A stretch of 64,000 nucleotides of DNA, taken from the NCBI GenBank assembly GCA_051747265.1, contig JBNJFY010000003.1, forward strand, positions 248,001 through 312,000, read 5' to 3'. The stretch comes from JBNJFY01 sp051747265. Its GTDB lineage: Bacteria > Bacteroidota > Rhodothermia > Balneolales > Balneolaceae. The translations under genes were made by a program, and so were the position numbers. The notes below the pieces were generated by a model. The model worked only from the letters and a program-made list of their open reading frames with translations. It searched no databases and was not told the origin of the DNA. Each line of letters begins with the position of its first letter. The stretch's first letter is position 1. Positions 1 to 9,195 of this stretch are shown here, piece after piece.

Positions 1-501
1 ATTTGGTCAAACTTTTTATTTGGTAAATCTTTAGAGAAATCTAAGAAGTGGTTAGATCAATTCAATAAAGGTTTAACCATAAGTACTAAACACATCGCTG
101 GGCGAAAAATGCCCAAGAATAAGCTTTTTAGAAATGAACTGATACCTCGAAAGTTATTTCAAGAGGTGGGTGGTTTTGATGAACGATATTCATTATATGA
201 AGACTGGGATTTGAAGATTCGGTTATCCGAAAAGGCACGTTATGAATATAATGATACTGTTGGGTCATTTTATAGAATGTCTGATACGGGGCTAAGCAAC
301 ATGAAATATATTGAGCATTTGAAAATGTTTTATGAAATAGTTTCCAAAAATAGCTCTGTTTTTACACCTGAAATTATTAGTGAATTAGGACCATCTTTTG
401 ATTTTTTGTTAGCTAAGATTGCGGAAAACAATGGTCGACTATCCATACCGTATATTTTCCAAAAACTTAATTATAAGTGGTTCAAATTGACTCATTTGTA
501 A
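1..501 (+). CDS. Glycosyltransferase family 2, C-terminal part (5' truncated by window)
   Basis: The frame is open from base 1, so the gene starts before the window; an internal ATG at 109 is not the true start. The visible 166 codons contain GGFDE followed by EDWDL about ten residues later, the usual acceptor-side motif of GT-A fold family 2 glycosyltransferases, where the acidic ED is near the catalytic base. The nucleotide-binding half and the DXD motif lie upstream and cannot be seen. The stop abuts the start of the sulfotransferase gene, so the two are probably co-transcribed in a capsule, O-antigen or exopolysaccharide cluster. The DNA is visibly richer in A and T than the sdh genes that follow, as is common for exchanged glycan clusters. 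Acceptor and sugar cannot be predicted. Confidence 0.8.
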   Translation: MWSNFLFGKSLEKSKKWLDQFNKGLTISTKHIAGRKMPKNKLFRNELIPRKLFQEVGGFDERYSLYEDWDLKIRLSEKARYEYNDTVGSFYRMSDTGLSNMKYIEHLKMFYEIVSKNSSVFTPEIISELGPSFDFLLAKIAENNGRLSIPYIFQKLNYKWFKLTHL

Positions 502-1470
502 ATGCAAAAATTGCTCTTCCTAGTATCCCAGCCAAGGTCAGGTTCAACATTACTACAATCCCTGCTTAACTCACACTCAGAGATTAATACAATAAGTGAG
601 CCATGGATATTGCTAAATGAACTATTTCATTTTACAAAGTATGTGGATAGAAGTGGTTTTGATTGGATAGAATTCCAAAAATCACAAGATCGATTAGTCG
701 AAATATTACCAAGTGGCAGAAGTAGCTATTTCCAGATAATAAAATCGAAAGTTACTAATCTATATGCTGAAGTTGGGCAATCTTTAGATTTTGATGGTGA
801 ATACTTCCTGGATAAAACCCCTCGTTACTACTTGATTTTAGATCAGATCAGAGAGTTATTCCCAGAATCTAAGATTATCATTCTTAAACGAAATCCGTTA
901 AATGTATTTCGTTCCATATTTAACACATGGGTTAGAGAAGACTGGGGGCGATTTGAACGATATTACCATGATCTGTACAGTGCTATTACAACCATTAATG
1001 AGTTTACTGCAAAAGATCCTCTTAACGTAAAAGAAATCAGGTACGAAGACCTGACTCATTATCCGGAGAAGACATTATCTGATGTCATACAATTTTTGGA
1101 ATTGGAAAGAGAAGATATAGATCTTGATAAAGGATATGGTTTCAGTAAGGGTAGTTCAGATCTATATCATGGTGATCCTAATCTAAAAGATGAGAAATAC
1201 CGCCAGTCTATTTCGAAGAGTACCGGTGAAGAATATTTGAATGAAAAGGGGGTATCAAACTACTTACTTTTTTCGTACGCAAAATCGCTAAATAAAGATA
1301 CTTTATCCAAGTTTGGTTATAGTATCTCAAGTGAGCTATTACATAATGTATGGATGGAATTACTAAGTAATGGTATTAACATCGATGTCGAAAAGATGTG
1401 TAAGGGTGAGTATAATGTGCACTCATTGACATTTCGTGCTCGCCAGAAGTTACTATTATCACTTTTGTAG
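502..1470 (+). CDS. PAPS-dependent sulfotransferase family protein
   Basis: A 322-residue protein of the usual size for Sulfotransfer family enzymes, which move sulfate from PAPS to a sugar, lipid or other hydroxyl. Residues 10-19 (QPRSGSTLLQ) are the P-loop-like 5'-phosphosulfate-binding motif. Residues 128-138 (LKRNPLNVFRS) are the 3'-phosphate-binding motif with the expected Arg130 and Ser138. DKTPRYY at 104-110 and RYEDL further on are also typical. No signal peptide or membrane segment is evident, so it is probably cytoplasmic. The ATG directly follows the TAA of the glycosyltransferase gene, which implies translational coupling and suggests a glycan substrate. This last point is inference. 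Like its neighbour it is AT-rich. No closely linked PAPS synthesis genes are in view. Confidence 0.85.
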   Translation: MQKLLFLVSQPRSGSTLLQSLLNSHSEINTISEPWILLNELFHFTKYVDRSGFDWIEFQKSQDRLVEILPSGRSSYFQIIKSKVTNLYAEVGQSLDFDGEYFLDKTPRYYLILDQIRELFPESKIIILKRNPLNVFRSIFNTWVREDWGRFERYYHDLYSAITTINEFTAKDPLNVKEIRYEDLTHYPEKTLSDVIQFLELEREDIDLDKGYGFSKGSSDLYHGDPNLKDEKYRQSISKSTGEEYLNEKGVSNYLLFSYAKSLNKDTLSKFGYSISSELLHNVWMELLSNGINIDVEKMCKGEYNVHSLTFRARQKLLLSLL

Positions 1471-1712
1471 ACCATATCTATACTCATTCCAAATTAGCAA
1501 CTCGCCCCCAACTCCCCCTACTATTGTTCCTTTTTCTGCCTTACATTACGCCCTGTTGTTGAAGCGGAGCATTTGGCTATTCCGTTCGCAGCAGTGAATT
1601 TAGGGTGACTGGCCTAATGGTATGGTCTGCCAGCAGGTCGGTGCTTAATCATTGAAATTTTATTTCTTTACGTCATTTTATAGGCCATAACCTAACCGTA
1701 AAGCCTGACATT

Positions 1713-2408
1713 ATGCCTTCATTATTACAAGCTGCTAAATCACAAGTCGGACGTAAAATCCTGACCGGTATTACCGGTGTCGCTCTTGTGCTTTTCATAA
1801 TCATCCACTTATTGGGAAATTTGCAATTATTTGGGGATGCAACGGCGTTCAACGAATACACACATACATTAGAGAGTATGGGGGGGCTCCTATATATTGC
1901 TGAGGCTGGATTGGCGTTCTTGTTTTTGTTGCATGCTTACATAGGGATTTCTATTTACTTGCGTAAGAAAAAAGCACGCCCGGTTGGTTACGAAAAGTAT
2001 CAGAGCAAAGGGCAGCCTAGTAAACAATCGGTTAGTTCCCGAAGCATGGCCATCACGGGGATCGTGTTGTTGGTATTTCTAGTGTTCCATATCGTGCATT
2101 TTAAGTTTGGCGATACGGCTATGGTCACTGTTGATGGAACCCAAATGCGTGATTTGAAAGCGCTGGTTATCGATTCTTTTGTTAACCCAGCTTACGCTTT
2201 TGGGTATACGTTCGTGATGATATTGTTGGGTATCCATTTGCGTCATGGGGTTTGGAGTGCGCTGACTTCGCTGACCATGAAGCATAAAAAGTATTCTTTT
2301 ACTATTTATGGTATTGCAGCAGTGGTTGCCTTGTTATTGGCAGCTGGATTCCTGTTTATCCCTCTATATATCTACTTTACCGGAGGCCAGGGAGCTTTAC
2401 TAAGCTAA
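1713..2408 (+). CDS. sdhC: Succinate dehydrogenase cytochrome b subunit
   Basis: Membrane anchor of succinate:quinone oxidoreductase. The 231 residues hold about five hydrophobic helices (roughly 17-40, 60-84, 110-135, 160-182, 200-225) and match the single-anchor, di-haem b558 type found in Bacteroidota and epsilonproteobacteria rather than the SdhC/SdhD pair of E. coli. Candidate haem-ligand histidines sit in IIIHLLGN, LLHAY, VFHIVHF and GIHLRHG. The gene opens the sdhCAB operon; the 242 bp upstream (1471-1712) contains no gene and must hold the promoter, though I cannot place its boxes with confidence. The sdhA start lies 77 bp downstream with no visible terminator between. No sdhD is present or expected for this type. 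Confidence 0.93.
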   Translation: MPSLLQAAKSQVGRKILTGITGVALVLFIIIHLLGNLQLFGDATAFNEYTHTLESMGGLLYIAEAGLAFLFLLHAYIGISIYLRKKKARPVGYEKYQSKGQPSKQSVSSRSMAITGIVLLVFLVFHIVHFKFGDTAMVTVDGTQMRDLKALVIDSFVNPAYAFGYTFVMILLGIHLRHGVWSALTSLTMKHKKYSFTIYGIAAVVALLLAAGFLFIPLYIYFTGGQGALLS

Positions 2409-2485
2409 TTTTTACTTGTTTTGTTTGAGGACAGAATAAGCACTAACGAATTTGATCATTATACGAGTTACTCAATCTCAGTCCT

Positions 2486-4408
2486 ATGAAGTTAGAGTCT
2501 AACGTACCTGATGGACCGCTTGAAGAGAAGTGGGAAAAGCATCTCAACGACATTAAGTTGGTCGCACCAAATAACAAGCGTAAGCATGATGTAATTGTGG
2601 TAGGTACCGGGTTGGCCGGCGCCTCCGCTGCAGCTAGTTTGGCAGAATTAGGGTACAACGTGAAAACGTTTTGTATCCAGGATTCCGCTCGACGAGCTCA
2701 CAGTATTGCTGCGCAGGGTGGAATTAACGCTGCCAAAAATTACCCCAATGATGGTGATACCATCTGGCGGTTGTTTTACGATACCATAAAAGGGGGCGAT
2801 TACCGTTCTCGCGAAGCCAATGTGTATCGACTGGCCCAGATCTCCAACAACATTATTGATCAAGCGGTTGCCCAAGGTGTTCCGTTTGCTCGTGAATATG
2901 GTGGTTTATTAGCCAACCGTTCTTTCGGTGGAGCCCAGGTATCTCGTACGTTTTATGCACGAGGGCAAACCGGTCAACAGTTGTTACTTGGCGCCTACCA
3001 AGCGATGATGCGCCAGGTGCACGAGGGTAAAATTGAGAATCACCCTCGTCAGGAAATGCTGGATCTAGTGACCATTGATGGTAAAGCTCGAGGTATAGTA
3101 ACTCGTGACTTGGTAACGGGTGAAATCCAACGCTGGGCGGCCGATGCTGTTCTGTTGTGTACCGGTGGATACGGTAATGTTTTCTATCTGAGTACCAATG
3201 CAAAGAATAGTAATGTGACCGCAGCTTGGCGATGCCATAAAAAAGGTGCCGCTTTTGCCAATCCGTGCTATGTACAGATTCATCCCACCTGTATTCCGGT
3301 ATCCGGAGATTATCAATCCAAGCTCACCTTGATGAGTGAGAGTTTACGTAATGATGGTCGTGTTTGGGTACCCAAGAAAAAAGGGGATGATCGTCATCCC
3401 AACGATATTCCTGAGGATGAGCGCTATTACTACTTAGAGGAGCGCTATCCGGCCTTTGGTAACTTGGTTCCTCGTGATGTTGCTTCACGAAATGCCAAAA
3501 TTGTGACCGATGAAGGCATGGGCGTAGGTCCAACCGGTAAAGCCGTTTATCTGGATTTCGCGGATGCCATTGAGCGAGATGGACGTGATACCATCTCAGC
3601 CAAGTACGGTAACCTGTTTGATATGTATGAAAATATCACCGGAGACAATCCGTACGAACAACCGATGCGTATTTTCCCCGCGGTTCACTACACTATGGGT
3701 GGCCTTTGGGTTGATTACAACTTAATGAGCAATGTTCCCGGACTGTTTGTGCTGGGAGAAGCCAATTTCTCTGATCACGGTGCCAACCGATTGGGGGCCA
3801 GTGCTCTGATGCAGGGATTAGCCGATGGTTATTTTGTAGCCCCTTACACTTTAGGCAACTATATCGCCGGTGAATCCTTCGATGACGTTACCACCGATCA
3901 CAAGGCGTTTGAAGAAGCTGAAAAGAGTGCTCAAGCCCAGATTGATAAACTGCTCAACATCAATGGTGATAAGACGGTAGTGGAGTATCACCGAGAGCTG
4001 GGTAAAATTATGTGGGACAAAGTCGGAATTTCTAGAAACGAAGAAGGCCTGAAAGAAGCTATCCAAGAGATTCAGGAACTTCGTGAAGACTTCTGGCAAA
4101 ATGTCCGCGTTCCGGGGGAAGCCAAGAATTATAACAAATACTTGGAGTTTGCCGGACGGGTCGCCGACTTTTTTGAGTTAGCCGAGGTTATGGCTAAAGA
4201 TGCTTTACAACGTGATGAGTCCGCCGGATGTCACTTGCGCGAAGAGCATCAATCCGAAGAAGGTGAAGCGATTCGAAATGATGAAGACTACTCTTATGTA
4301 GCCGCATGGGAGTACAAAGGATTTGAGAATGGAGAACTGCAACATGAGCTCCATAAAGAAAATCTCGAGTTTGAGTTTGTTGAGCTCAAACAACGCAGTT
4401 ACAAATAA
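2486..4408 (+). CDS. sdhA: Succinate dehydrogenase flavoprotein subunit
   Basis: A 640-residue FAD subunit that oxidises succinate to fumarate in the TCA cycle at the inner face of the membrane. The dinucleotide-binding motif GTGLAG is at 40-45. HSIAAQGG at 72-79 carries His72, the residue equivalent to the one that binds FAD covalently. Catalytic-region motifs such as HPTCIP, RDVASR and the HYTMGG stretch are present. The length and the extended C-terminal region fit the Bacteroidetes/epsilon class SdhA/FrdA. Direction of catalysis (succinate oxidation or fumarate reduction) cannot be told from sequence, but linkage to an aerobic-type Nuo operon in the same window makes oxidation likely. It lies between sdhC and sdhB, with 26 bp to sdhB. 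Confidence 0.96.
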   Translation: MKLESNVPDGPLEEKWEKHLNDIKLVAPNNKRKHDVIVVGTGLAGASAAASLAELGYNVKTFCIQDSARRAHSIAAQGGINAAKNYPNDGDTIWRLFYDTIKGGDYRSREANVYRLAQISNNIIDQAVAQGVPFAREYGGLLANRSFGGAQVSRTFYARGQTGQQLLLGAYQAMMRQVHEGKIENHPRQEMLDLVTIDGKARGIVTRDLVTGEIQRWAADAVLLCTGGYGNVFYLSTNAKNSNVTAAWRCHKKGAAFANPCYVQIHPTCIPVSGDYQSKLTLMSESLRNDGRVWVPKKKGDDRHPNDIPEDERYYYLEERYPAFGNLVPRDVASRNAKIVTDEGMGVGPTGKAVYLDFADAIERDGRDTISAKYGNLFDMYENITGDNPYEQPMRIFPAVHYTMGGLWVDYNLMSNVPGLFVLGEANFSDHGANRLGASALMQGLADGYFVAPYTLGNYIAGESFDDVTTDHKAFEEAEKSAQAQIDKLLNINGDKTVVEYHRELGKIMWDKVGISRNEEGLKEAIQEIQELREDFWQNVRVPGEAKNYNKYLEFAGRVADFFELAEVMAKDALQRDESAGCHLREEHQSEEGEAIRNDEDYSYVAAWEYKGFENGELQHELHKENLEFEFVELKQRSYK

Positions 4409-4434
4409 CCGAACTGAACTACGGTAGTATTACC

Positions 4435-5193
4435 ATGAGCGATTCAATGACCATACACTTAAAAATCTGGCGTCAAAACGGTCCAAACGCCGCTGGCAAA
4501 CTGGTCGATTATACAGTTGAAAATGTAAATACTCACATGTCCTTTTTGGAGATGCTCGACGTGCTCAACGAAGAGCTGATCAAAGAGGGGAAGGAACCGG
4601 TCGAATTTGACTACGATTGCCGTGAAGGTATTTGTGGGTCCTGCAACCTGATGATTAATGGTCAGGCCCATGGTCCCAAACGATTGACCGCCGCATGTCA
4701 GTTACACATGCGTGAGTTCAATGACGGTGATGAAATCGTGGTTGAGCCCTTCCGCGCCCAAGCGTTTCCTATTATTAAAGACTTGGTCGTCGATCGAACA
4801 GCATTTGACCGCATTATTGAAGCGGGCGGGTATGTATCTGTACGAACCGGTGCCGCGCCTGACGCTAACTCCATCCCAATAGAAAAAGCGCACGCGGATA
4901 CTGCTTTTGACTATGCCACCTGTATTGGTTGCGGAGCCTGTGTAGCCGCATGTCCGAACAGTTCGGCTTCGCTATTTACCGGTGCCAAATTAGCTCACTT
5001 ATCCTTACTTCCTCAAGGTGAACCTGAGCGCCACGAACGTGTGGTCAATATGGTTGACCAAATGGAAAAAGAAGGATTTGGTGACTGCTCCAATCACGCA
5101 GAGTGTGAAGCGGTTTGTCCACAGGGAATTTCTATTTCTGCTATTGCCCAAATGCGCAAAGATTACATGAGCGCGGTATTAAATGGCGAATAG
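4435..5193 (+). CDS. sdhB: Succinate dehydrogenase iron-sulfur subunit
   Basis: The 252-residue electron-transfer subunit linking SdhA to the quinone site of SdhC. The plant-type [2Fe-2S] ligands are Cys62, 67, 70 and 88 (CREGICGSC and TAAC). The C-terminal domain has Cys162/165/168 with Cys227 for one cluster and Cys172/217/223 for the other, the expected [4Fe-4S] plus [3Fe-4S] arrangement. All expected ligands are present, so the subunit should be functional. It is the last gene of sdhCAB and is followed by a strong intrinsic terminator 33 bp after its stop, which separates it from recQ. Confidence 0.96.
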   Translation: MSDSMTIHLKIWRQNGPNAAGKLVDYTVENVNTHMSFLEMLDVLNEELIKEGKEPVEFDYDCREGICGSCNLMINGQAHGPKRLTAACQLHMREFNDGDEIVVEPFRAQAFPIIKDLVVDRTAFDRIIEAGGYVSVRTGAAPDANSIPIEKAHADTAFDYATCIGCGACVAACPNSSASLFTGAKLAHLSLLPQGEPERHERVVNMVDQMEKEGFGDCSNHAECEAVCPQGISISAIAQMRKDYMSAVLNGE

Positions 5194-5225
5194 ATAGAAT
5201 AATTCCATCCTGCTTATTTAGATTA

Positions 5226-5262
5226 AAAAGGCGCATCAATGGTCGATGCGCCTTTTGTTTTT
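5226..5262 (+). terminator. Intrinsic terminator of sdhCAB
   Basis: A perfect 12-bp stem (AAAAGGCGCATC at 5226-5237 with GATGCGCCTTTT at 5245-5256) around a 7-nt loop, followed by a T-rich tail. It lies just after sdhB. An in-frame ATG at 5239 for recQ lies inside the loop, which argues against that start. Confidence 0.9.
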
Positions 5263-5289
5263 CAAAGGGGATTTTGCAGCTTTCTTTCT

Positions 5290-7251
5290 ATGAGAAACAC
5301 AACCGAAGATCATCAGCCAACCTTAGAGGGAGCCCGATCCCAACTTCAGCAGTTTTGGGGGTATCCGGATTTCCGTCCGGGCCAGGACGAGGCAATTTCA
5401 TCGATATTTGAAGGGCGTGATACGCTGGTATTGTTTCCCACCGGTGGAGGAAAATCGCTTTGCTATCAAGTTCCGGCCTTAGAGCTTGGAGGACTGACCG
5501 TAGTTATTTCTCCGTTAGTGGCCTTGATGCAGGATCAAGTAGAACAACTCAATCAACGAGGAATTAAGGCCACTTACATAAACAGTACCATCAGCAGATA
5601 TGAGGTCGAACAGCGTTTGGTGAACGCCCGAAACGGCATGTATACCTTGCTATATTGTTCACCCGAGCGCTTGGCTACGGATCTTTGGCAACAGGAGGTC
5701 GACCAATTACCCATCTCGCTAGTTGCTATTGATGAGGCCCATTGTATCAGTGAGTGGGGACACGATTTTCGTCCGGAGTATCGACAGATTAAAGAACATT
5801 TAGCGGATTTACCGTCGGAGGTTCGATGGGTAGCGCTGACCGCGACGGCTACTCCGGAGGTGCGCGATGACATCGTGGCAAGCCTGAATTTTGATCAACC
5901 CAATGTCATTTCCAAGGGGTTCGACCGACCTAATCTACACTGGTGGGTGATTGAAGCACAAAATAAAAAGGAGTACATCCAACGGGTGGTAAGCCGTCAA
6001 GCAGATAGTCAACATTCCGGTCTTATTTACGCTGGAACCCGCAGAGCGTGCGATGAATTGGCCCAATGGTTATCGGATCAAACCGTTCCCACCAAGGCCT
6101 ATCATGCGGGATTGGATAAAGAGGTGCGTAACCGGATCCAAGAAGATTGGATTGAGGGTGCATTACCCTTGGTGGTGGCTACCAATGCATTTGGGATGGG
6201 CATCGACAAGGCAGACTGCCGGTATGTGGTACATTATGATCCCCCTTTTTCGTTGGAAGGCTATTATCAACAGGCGGGACGGGCCGGTCGCGATGGGGAC
6301 GAGGCGTATCCTATTTTACTCTATCGGGAGGCTGATTTTGTGCAGCTGGAAAAACGTATCGAAAAGCAGCACCCTTCCCGCAAAATCATTCAACAAGTGT
6401 ATGATGTGTTGTGGGATACGTTTGAGGTAGGGATTGGAGATACCTTGGATAACCCCCATATCGTTGATATCGAAAAACTAACACAACGATCTCATTATTC
6501 GCAGCGAGTGATCGAACGAGTGCTCCAAATCTTACAACGATGCGCAGTGCTGGAATTAACTCCCCATCATAAAGCAGAGTTGGGGATTCAATTTATAGCG
6601 GATCGGGATTTCCTGCATGACTATGTGCAGAATTTGGAAAACCATAGGAAACGTGAATTCGTAGATACATTACATCGAATCTATTCGCCGGATGCTTTCC
6701 ATGATCTGCACTTTATTGAGTTGGGGTATGTGTTGGATAAGCTGCAGATGCAGGAGCATACCATGATGAAAGGGTTGCATATCCTGGAGCAGGAGCGCTT
6801 ACTGTCGTTTGAGTCGCGTTCGGACCAGCCGCTGATCCGCTTTTTGACCAATCGTCAGCAACAGGTTCCCATCGATCATCAACGGTTGGAGCGCTATCAT
6901 CAAGTGCAGATGCAGAAATTGAATTATTTAAAGCAGTATGCCCAAACGGATCGATGCCGAAGTGAGTTTCTGCGTCGATATTTTGGAGAAACTAATGTGC
7001 CGGAATACTGTGGGAAATGTGATAACTGCCGCCAAGATGTTGACAGTGCAGATAACAGCGTTCACCAAGAGTGGATAGATACCATTCGAAAAACGCTGGC
7101 AAATTCGTCCGATTCTTTAACCGTTTCCGAAATCAGGCAGCAGACTTCGTTAACCACTAGACAGGTTCGAACCGCTCTACGTTATATGATGCGCGAGGAG
7201 TGGGTTGATCAAGTCGAAGATCCAGTAACACGATATGTAATACCTAAGTGA
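5290..7251 (+). CDS. recQ: ATP-dependent DNA helicase RecQ
   Basis: A 3'-5' superfamily 2 helicase for recombination and fork repair. From the ATG at 5290 it has 653 residues. Walker A is FPTGGGKS (TGGGKS at 51-56) and Walker B is DEAH at about 148-151 followed by CISEWGHDFRP, the RecQ aromatic-rich loop. The second RecA domain ends with the motif VI block QAGRAGRDG. A four-cysteine zinc site (CRSEF then CGKCDNC, about 556-580) and a winged helix follow. The C-terminus is too short for a certain HRDC domain. I chose 5290 because the longer reading frame (ATG 5239) begins inside the sdhB terminator hairpin and adds 17 residues before the conserved region. It is transcribed alone and converges on the DUF4296 gene. 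Confidence 0.95.
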   Translation: MRNTTEDHQPTLEGARSQLQQFWGYPDFRPGQDEAISSIFEGRDTLVLFPTGGGKSLCYQVPALELGGLTVVISPLVALMQDQVEQLNQRGIKATYINSTISRYEVEQRLVNARNGMYTLLYCSPERLATDLWQQEVDQLPISLVAIDEAHCISEWGHDFRPEYRQIKEHLADLPSEVRWVALTATATPEVRDDIVASLNFDQPNVISKGFDRPNLHWWVIEAQNKKEYIQRVVSRQADSQHSGLIYAGTRRACDELAQWLSDQTVPTKAYHAGLDKEVRNRIQEDWIEGALPLVVATNAFGMGIDKADCRYVVHYDPPFSLEGYYQQAGRAGRDGDEAYPILLYREADFVQLEKRIEKQHPSRKIIQQVYDVLWDTFEVGIGDTLDNPHIVDIEKLTQRSHYSQRVIERVLQILQRCAVLELTPHHKAELGIQFIADRDFLHDYVQNLENHRKREFVDTLHRIYSPDAFHDLHFIELGYVLDKLQMQEHTMMKGLHILEQERLLSFESRSDQPLIRFLTNRQQQVPIDHQRLERYHQVQMQKLNYLKQYAQTDRCRSEFLRRYFGETNVPEYCGKCDNCRQDVDSADNSVHQEWIDTIRKTLANSSDSLTVSEIRQQTSLTTRQVRTALRYMMREEWVDQVEDPVTRYVIPK

Positions 7252-7256
7252 GCAAT

Positions 7257-7275
7257 CGAAAAAAACTATTTTTCG
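7257..7275. terminator. Possible bidirectional terminator between recQ and the DUF4296 gene
   Basis: An AT-rich inverted repeat CGAAAAA-aacta-TTTTTCG lies exactly between the two convergent genes, overlapping the last codons of the minus-strand gene. The A-run and T-run would give a U-tail in either direction, but the stem is weak (two GC pairs), so the call is tentative. Confidence 0.3.
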
Positions 7276-7628
7276 GGCCGCTGGTTTTCCTTATCTACGC
7301 CATCCAGCAGTTGATCCAGTCGGTCAATCGCTTTTTGGTAGCGCTTTTTTTGAGCCTGAAGATCCCGTTGATAATAGTTGTGTGAGCGTAGAAACTGCTC
7401 ATAGCTGACCCCATAAAAAGATAAGGTACTGTCTATTAATCGTTGTGCCATTTCAGGCGCGTCGTAGTTGTTGCGAAACGACTCTGCCATCTGGAATTCG
7501 GTAATCAGGTTGATATAGGTATCCTCAGCTATAATATCCTTGGGTGGTGGTGCCTCTTGTTCACAACCTAGACTCACCAAGGCGAAGACCAACAATAGGG
7601 TCCGAGCAGGCAGGTATTTCATGATCAT
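7266..7628 (-). CDS. DUF4296-like lipoprotein
   Basis: A 120-residue predicted lipoprotein. Residues 1-22 form a signal peptide ending in the lipobox VSLGC, so Cys22 would be lipidated. The mature part, with a short acidic and proline-rich linker and then helical sequence (TYINLITEFQMAES, DSTLSFYGVSYEQF), resembles DUF4296, a small family common in Bacteroidota and of unknown function. Its ATG overlaps the stop of the upstream SDR gene by 4 nt (ATGA), so the two are translationally coupled. A second Met at codon 3 is an equally good start. The highly charged C-terminus (QAQKKRYQKAIDRLDQLL) probably forms a helix. I cannot assign a role. Confidence 0.75.
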   Translation of the reverse strand: MIMKYLPARTLLLVFALVSLGCEQEAPPPKDIIAEDTYINLITEFQMAESFRNNYDAPEMAQRLIDSTLSFYGVSYEQFLRSHNYYQRDLQAQKKRYQKAIDRLDQLLDGVDKENQRPEK

Positions 7629-8341
7629 TCTTCAGGTGGTTTAGGATTAAGCGGACGCATGGTCATTTCATTGATCAAGAAATTATCGGGCGTTTCTAAC
7701 AGATGCACAAGAACATCGGCCATATCCTTAGGTCGCATCATGTGATCATGGGTTTCCATATCCACGTTATCAAAGAATTTCGTAGAAATGGAGCCGGGAT
7801 AGAGGCAGGTTACTTTGATTTTGTCGTACCGAAGTTCTTTAAATAGGGCTTCACTAAATCCCCCCACTCCGAATTTGGTAGCGTTGTATCCGGTCAAGTT
7901 GGGATTACCAATCTTTCCCGCAATGGAAGCGATATTTACAATGTGGCAGGTATTAGAATTTTGTTTCATGAGGGGGACCAACTGTCGTGTCAAGTAAAAC
8001 ACCCCATTCAAATTGGTGTTTACCATTGTCTGCCACGCATCCAGTGATAGTTCATCCACCGGACCAAACAAGCCCAGCCCCGCGTTATTAATCAGAATAT
8101 CAGGTTGGTGCTGATCCGAAAAAGTATCCGTTACCCAAGATTCAATACTCTCAGAATCGGTAATGTCCATGGTGACCGGAATAAACTCGTCACCCCATCG
8201 CTGGTTAAGCTTTTCCAGTTTATCGGTGCTTCGAGCTAATCCATATACAGTGGCCCCTTTATCAATAAGAGCTTTGCTGAACGCCGCTCCCAAACCACTA
8301 CTAGCACCGGTTATTACGGCAATTTTTGCGCTGATATCCAT
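7625..8341 (-). CDS. Short-chain dehydrogenase/reductase (SDR) family protein
   Basis: A 238-residue classical SDR with an NAD(P)-binding Rossmann fold. The nucleotide motif TGASSGLG is at 11-18, NNAG at 85-88, and the catalytic set is Ser139, Tyr152 and Lys156 (YNATK). Length is typical. The residues after the second strand (GLARSTDKLE, with an Arg) suggest NADP preference, which is an inference. Substrate cannot be predicted. It is the promoter-proximal gene of a two-gene unit with the DUF4296 lipoprotein, divergent from coaX across 86 bp. Confidence 0.9.
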   Translation of the reverse strand: MDISAKIAVITGASSGLGAAFSKALIDKGATVYGLARSTDKLEKLNQRWGDEFIPVTMDITDSESIESWVTDTFSDQHQPDILINNAGLGLFGPVDELSLDAWQTMVNTNLNGVFYLTRQLVPLMKQNSNTCHIVNIASIAGKIGNPNLTGYNATKFGVGGFSEALFKELRYDKIKVTCLYPGSISTKFFDNVDMETHDHMMRPKDMADVLVHLLETPDNFLINEMTMRPLNPKPPEE

Positions 8342-8427
8342 GATTCAGAATACTATTGTTGAAAGTCTTATGTTATTGCTGTTTAGTTTAACACATAGCA
8401 AGGCCAAAGGATAAATCATTCCAACTT

Positions 8428-9195
8428 ATGGTGAAAGTGCCATTATATATTGATGTCGGTAATACTACGCTAAAAGGGGTGACCAAAACGAGCGGCGGAA
8501 ACTGGCAAACGGTTGTGCAGTGTCAATGGGATCAACGGTTGGAGTTACAGGATCGGTTAGCTGATTTGGAAGCTCCCCAGTGGATCATTGGATCGGTTCG
8601 ACCCCAGTGGGAAGAGGTTATCCTGAAATTGGGAGAGCAGCTAGAAATACAGCCGCAGTTCTTGGGCACTCAGCAGATTCCCCAATCATATCTGGATTAT
8701 GAAACGCCGGAAACATTGGGTATTGACCGCATATTGGCCTGTTGGGGTGCTGCGCGGCAGTGTGAGTCACATATAGTGGTGATCGATGCAGGAACGGCTT
8801 GTACCATTGATTGGATGGATGATAAAGCGGTGTTCCGAGGTGGGGTAATTGCCCCAGGTTGGAAAATGTTGCATAGTGGATTTCAACGAGAGGCACCGGC
8901 ACTACCGGCTATTCATGATCGTGGTTTACCGAAAAACTGGCCGGGAAAATCTACCAATGATAGCTTGCGTTGGGGAATTGCAGGAACTGTTCGCGCAATG
9001 ATACGTGGTCATATTGAGCATTACCGGGAATCAATTGATCAGCCGTTTGAAATTTGGATTACCGGTGGAGATGCAAAATCGATAAAAAGTATGTTGCCTG
9101 AATACGAATTACATTTCGATCCCTATCTCGTATTCAAAGGAATGGAATGGATGCAAGAAAAAGAATGGAATTTACCACATTCGACCAATCACTAA
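8428..9195 (+). CDS. coaX: Type III pantothenate kinase
   Basis: Phosphorylates pantothenate in the first step of coenzyme A synthesis. The 255-residue protein has the ASKHA-fold phosphate motif DVGNT at 9-13, GIDR at 98-101 with the catalytic-base Asp100, DAGT at 120-123 and GGVIAPG after that, all diagnostic of CoaX as opposed to the P-loop CoaA. Family members need a monovalent cation and resist feedback by CoA. It is transcribed alone, divergent from the SDR gene. Its stop codon overlaps the convergent udk gene by 4 nt, leaving no room for a separate terminator. Confidence 0.93.
   Translation: MVKVPLYIDVGNTTLKGVTKTSGGNWQTVVQCQWDQRLELQDRLADLEAPQWIIGSVRPQWEEVILKLGEQLEIQPQFLGTQQIPQSYLDYETPETLGIDRILACWGAARQCESHIVVIDAGTACTIDWMDDKAVFRGGVIAPGWKMLHSGFQREAPALPAIHDRGLPKNWPGKSTNDSLRWGIAGTVRAMIRGHIEHYRESIDQPFEIWITGGDAKSIKSMLPEYELHFDPYLVFKGMEWMQEKEWNLPHSTNH

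Noticed and set aside
5239..5289. Upstream ATG for recQ at 5239
   Set aside because: It lies inside the loop of the sdhB terminator and adds residues before the conserved region; ATG 5290 is preferred.
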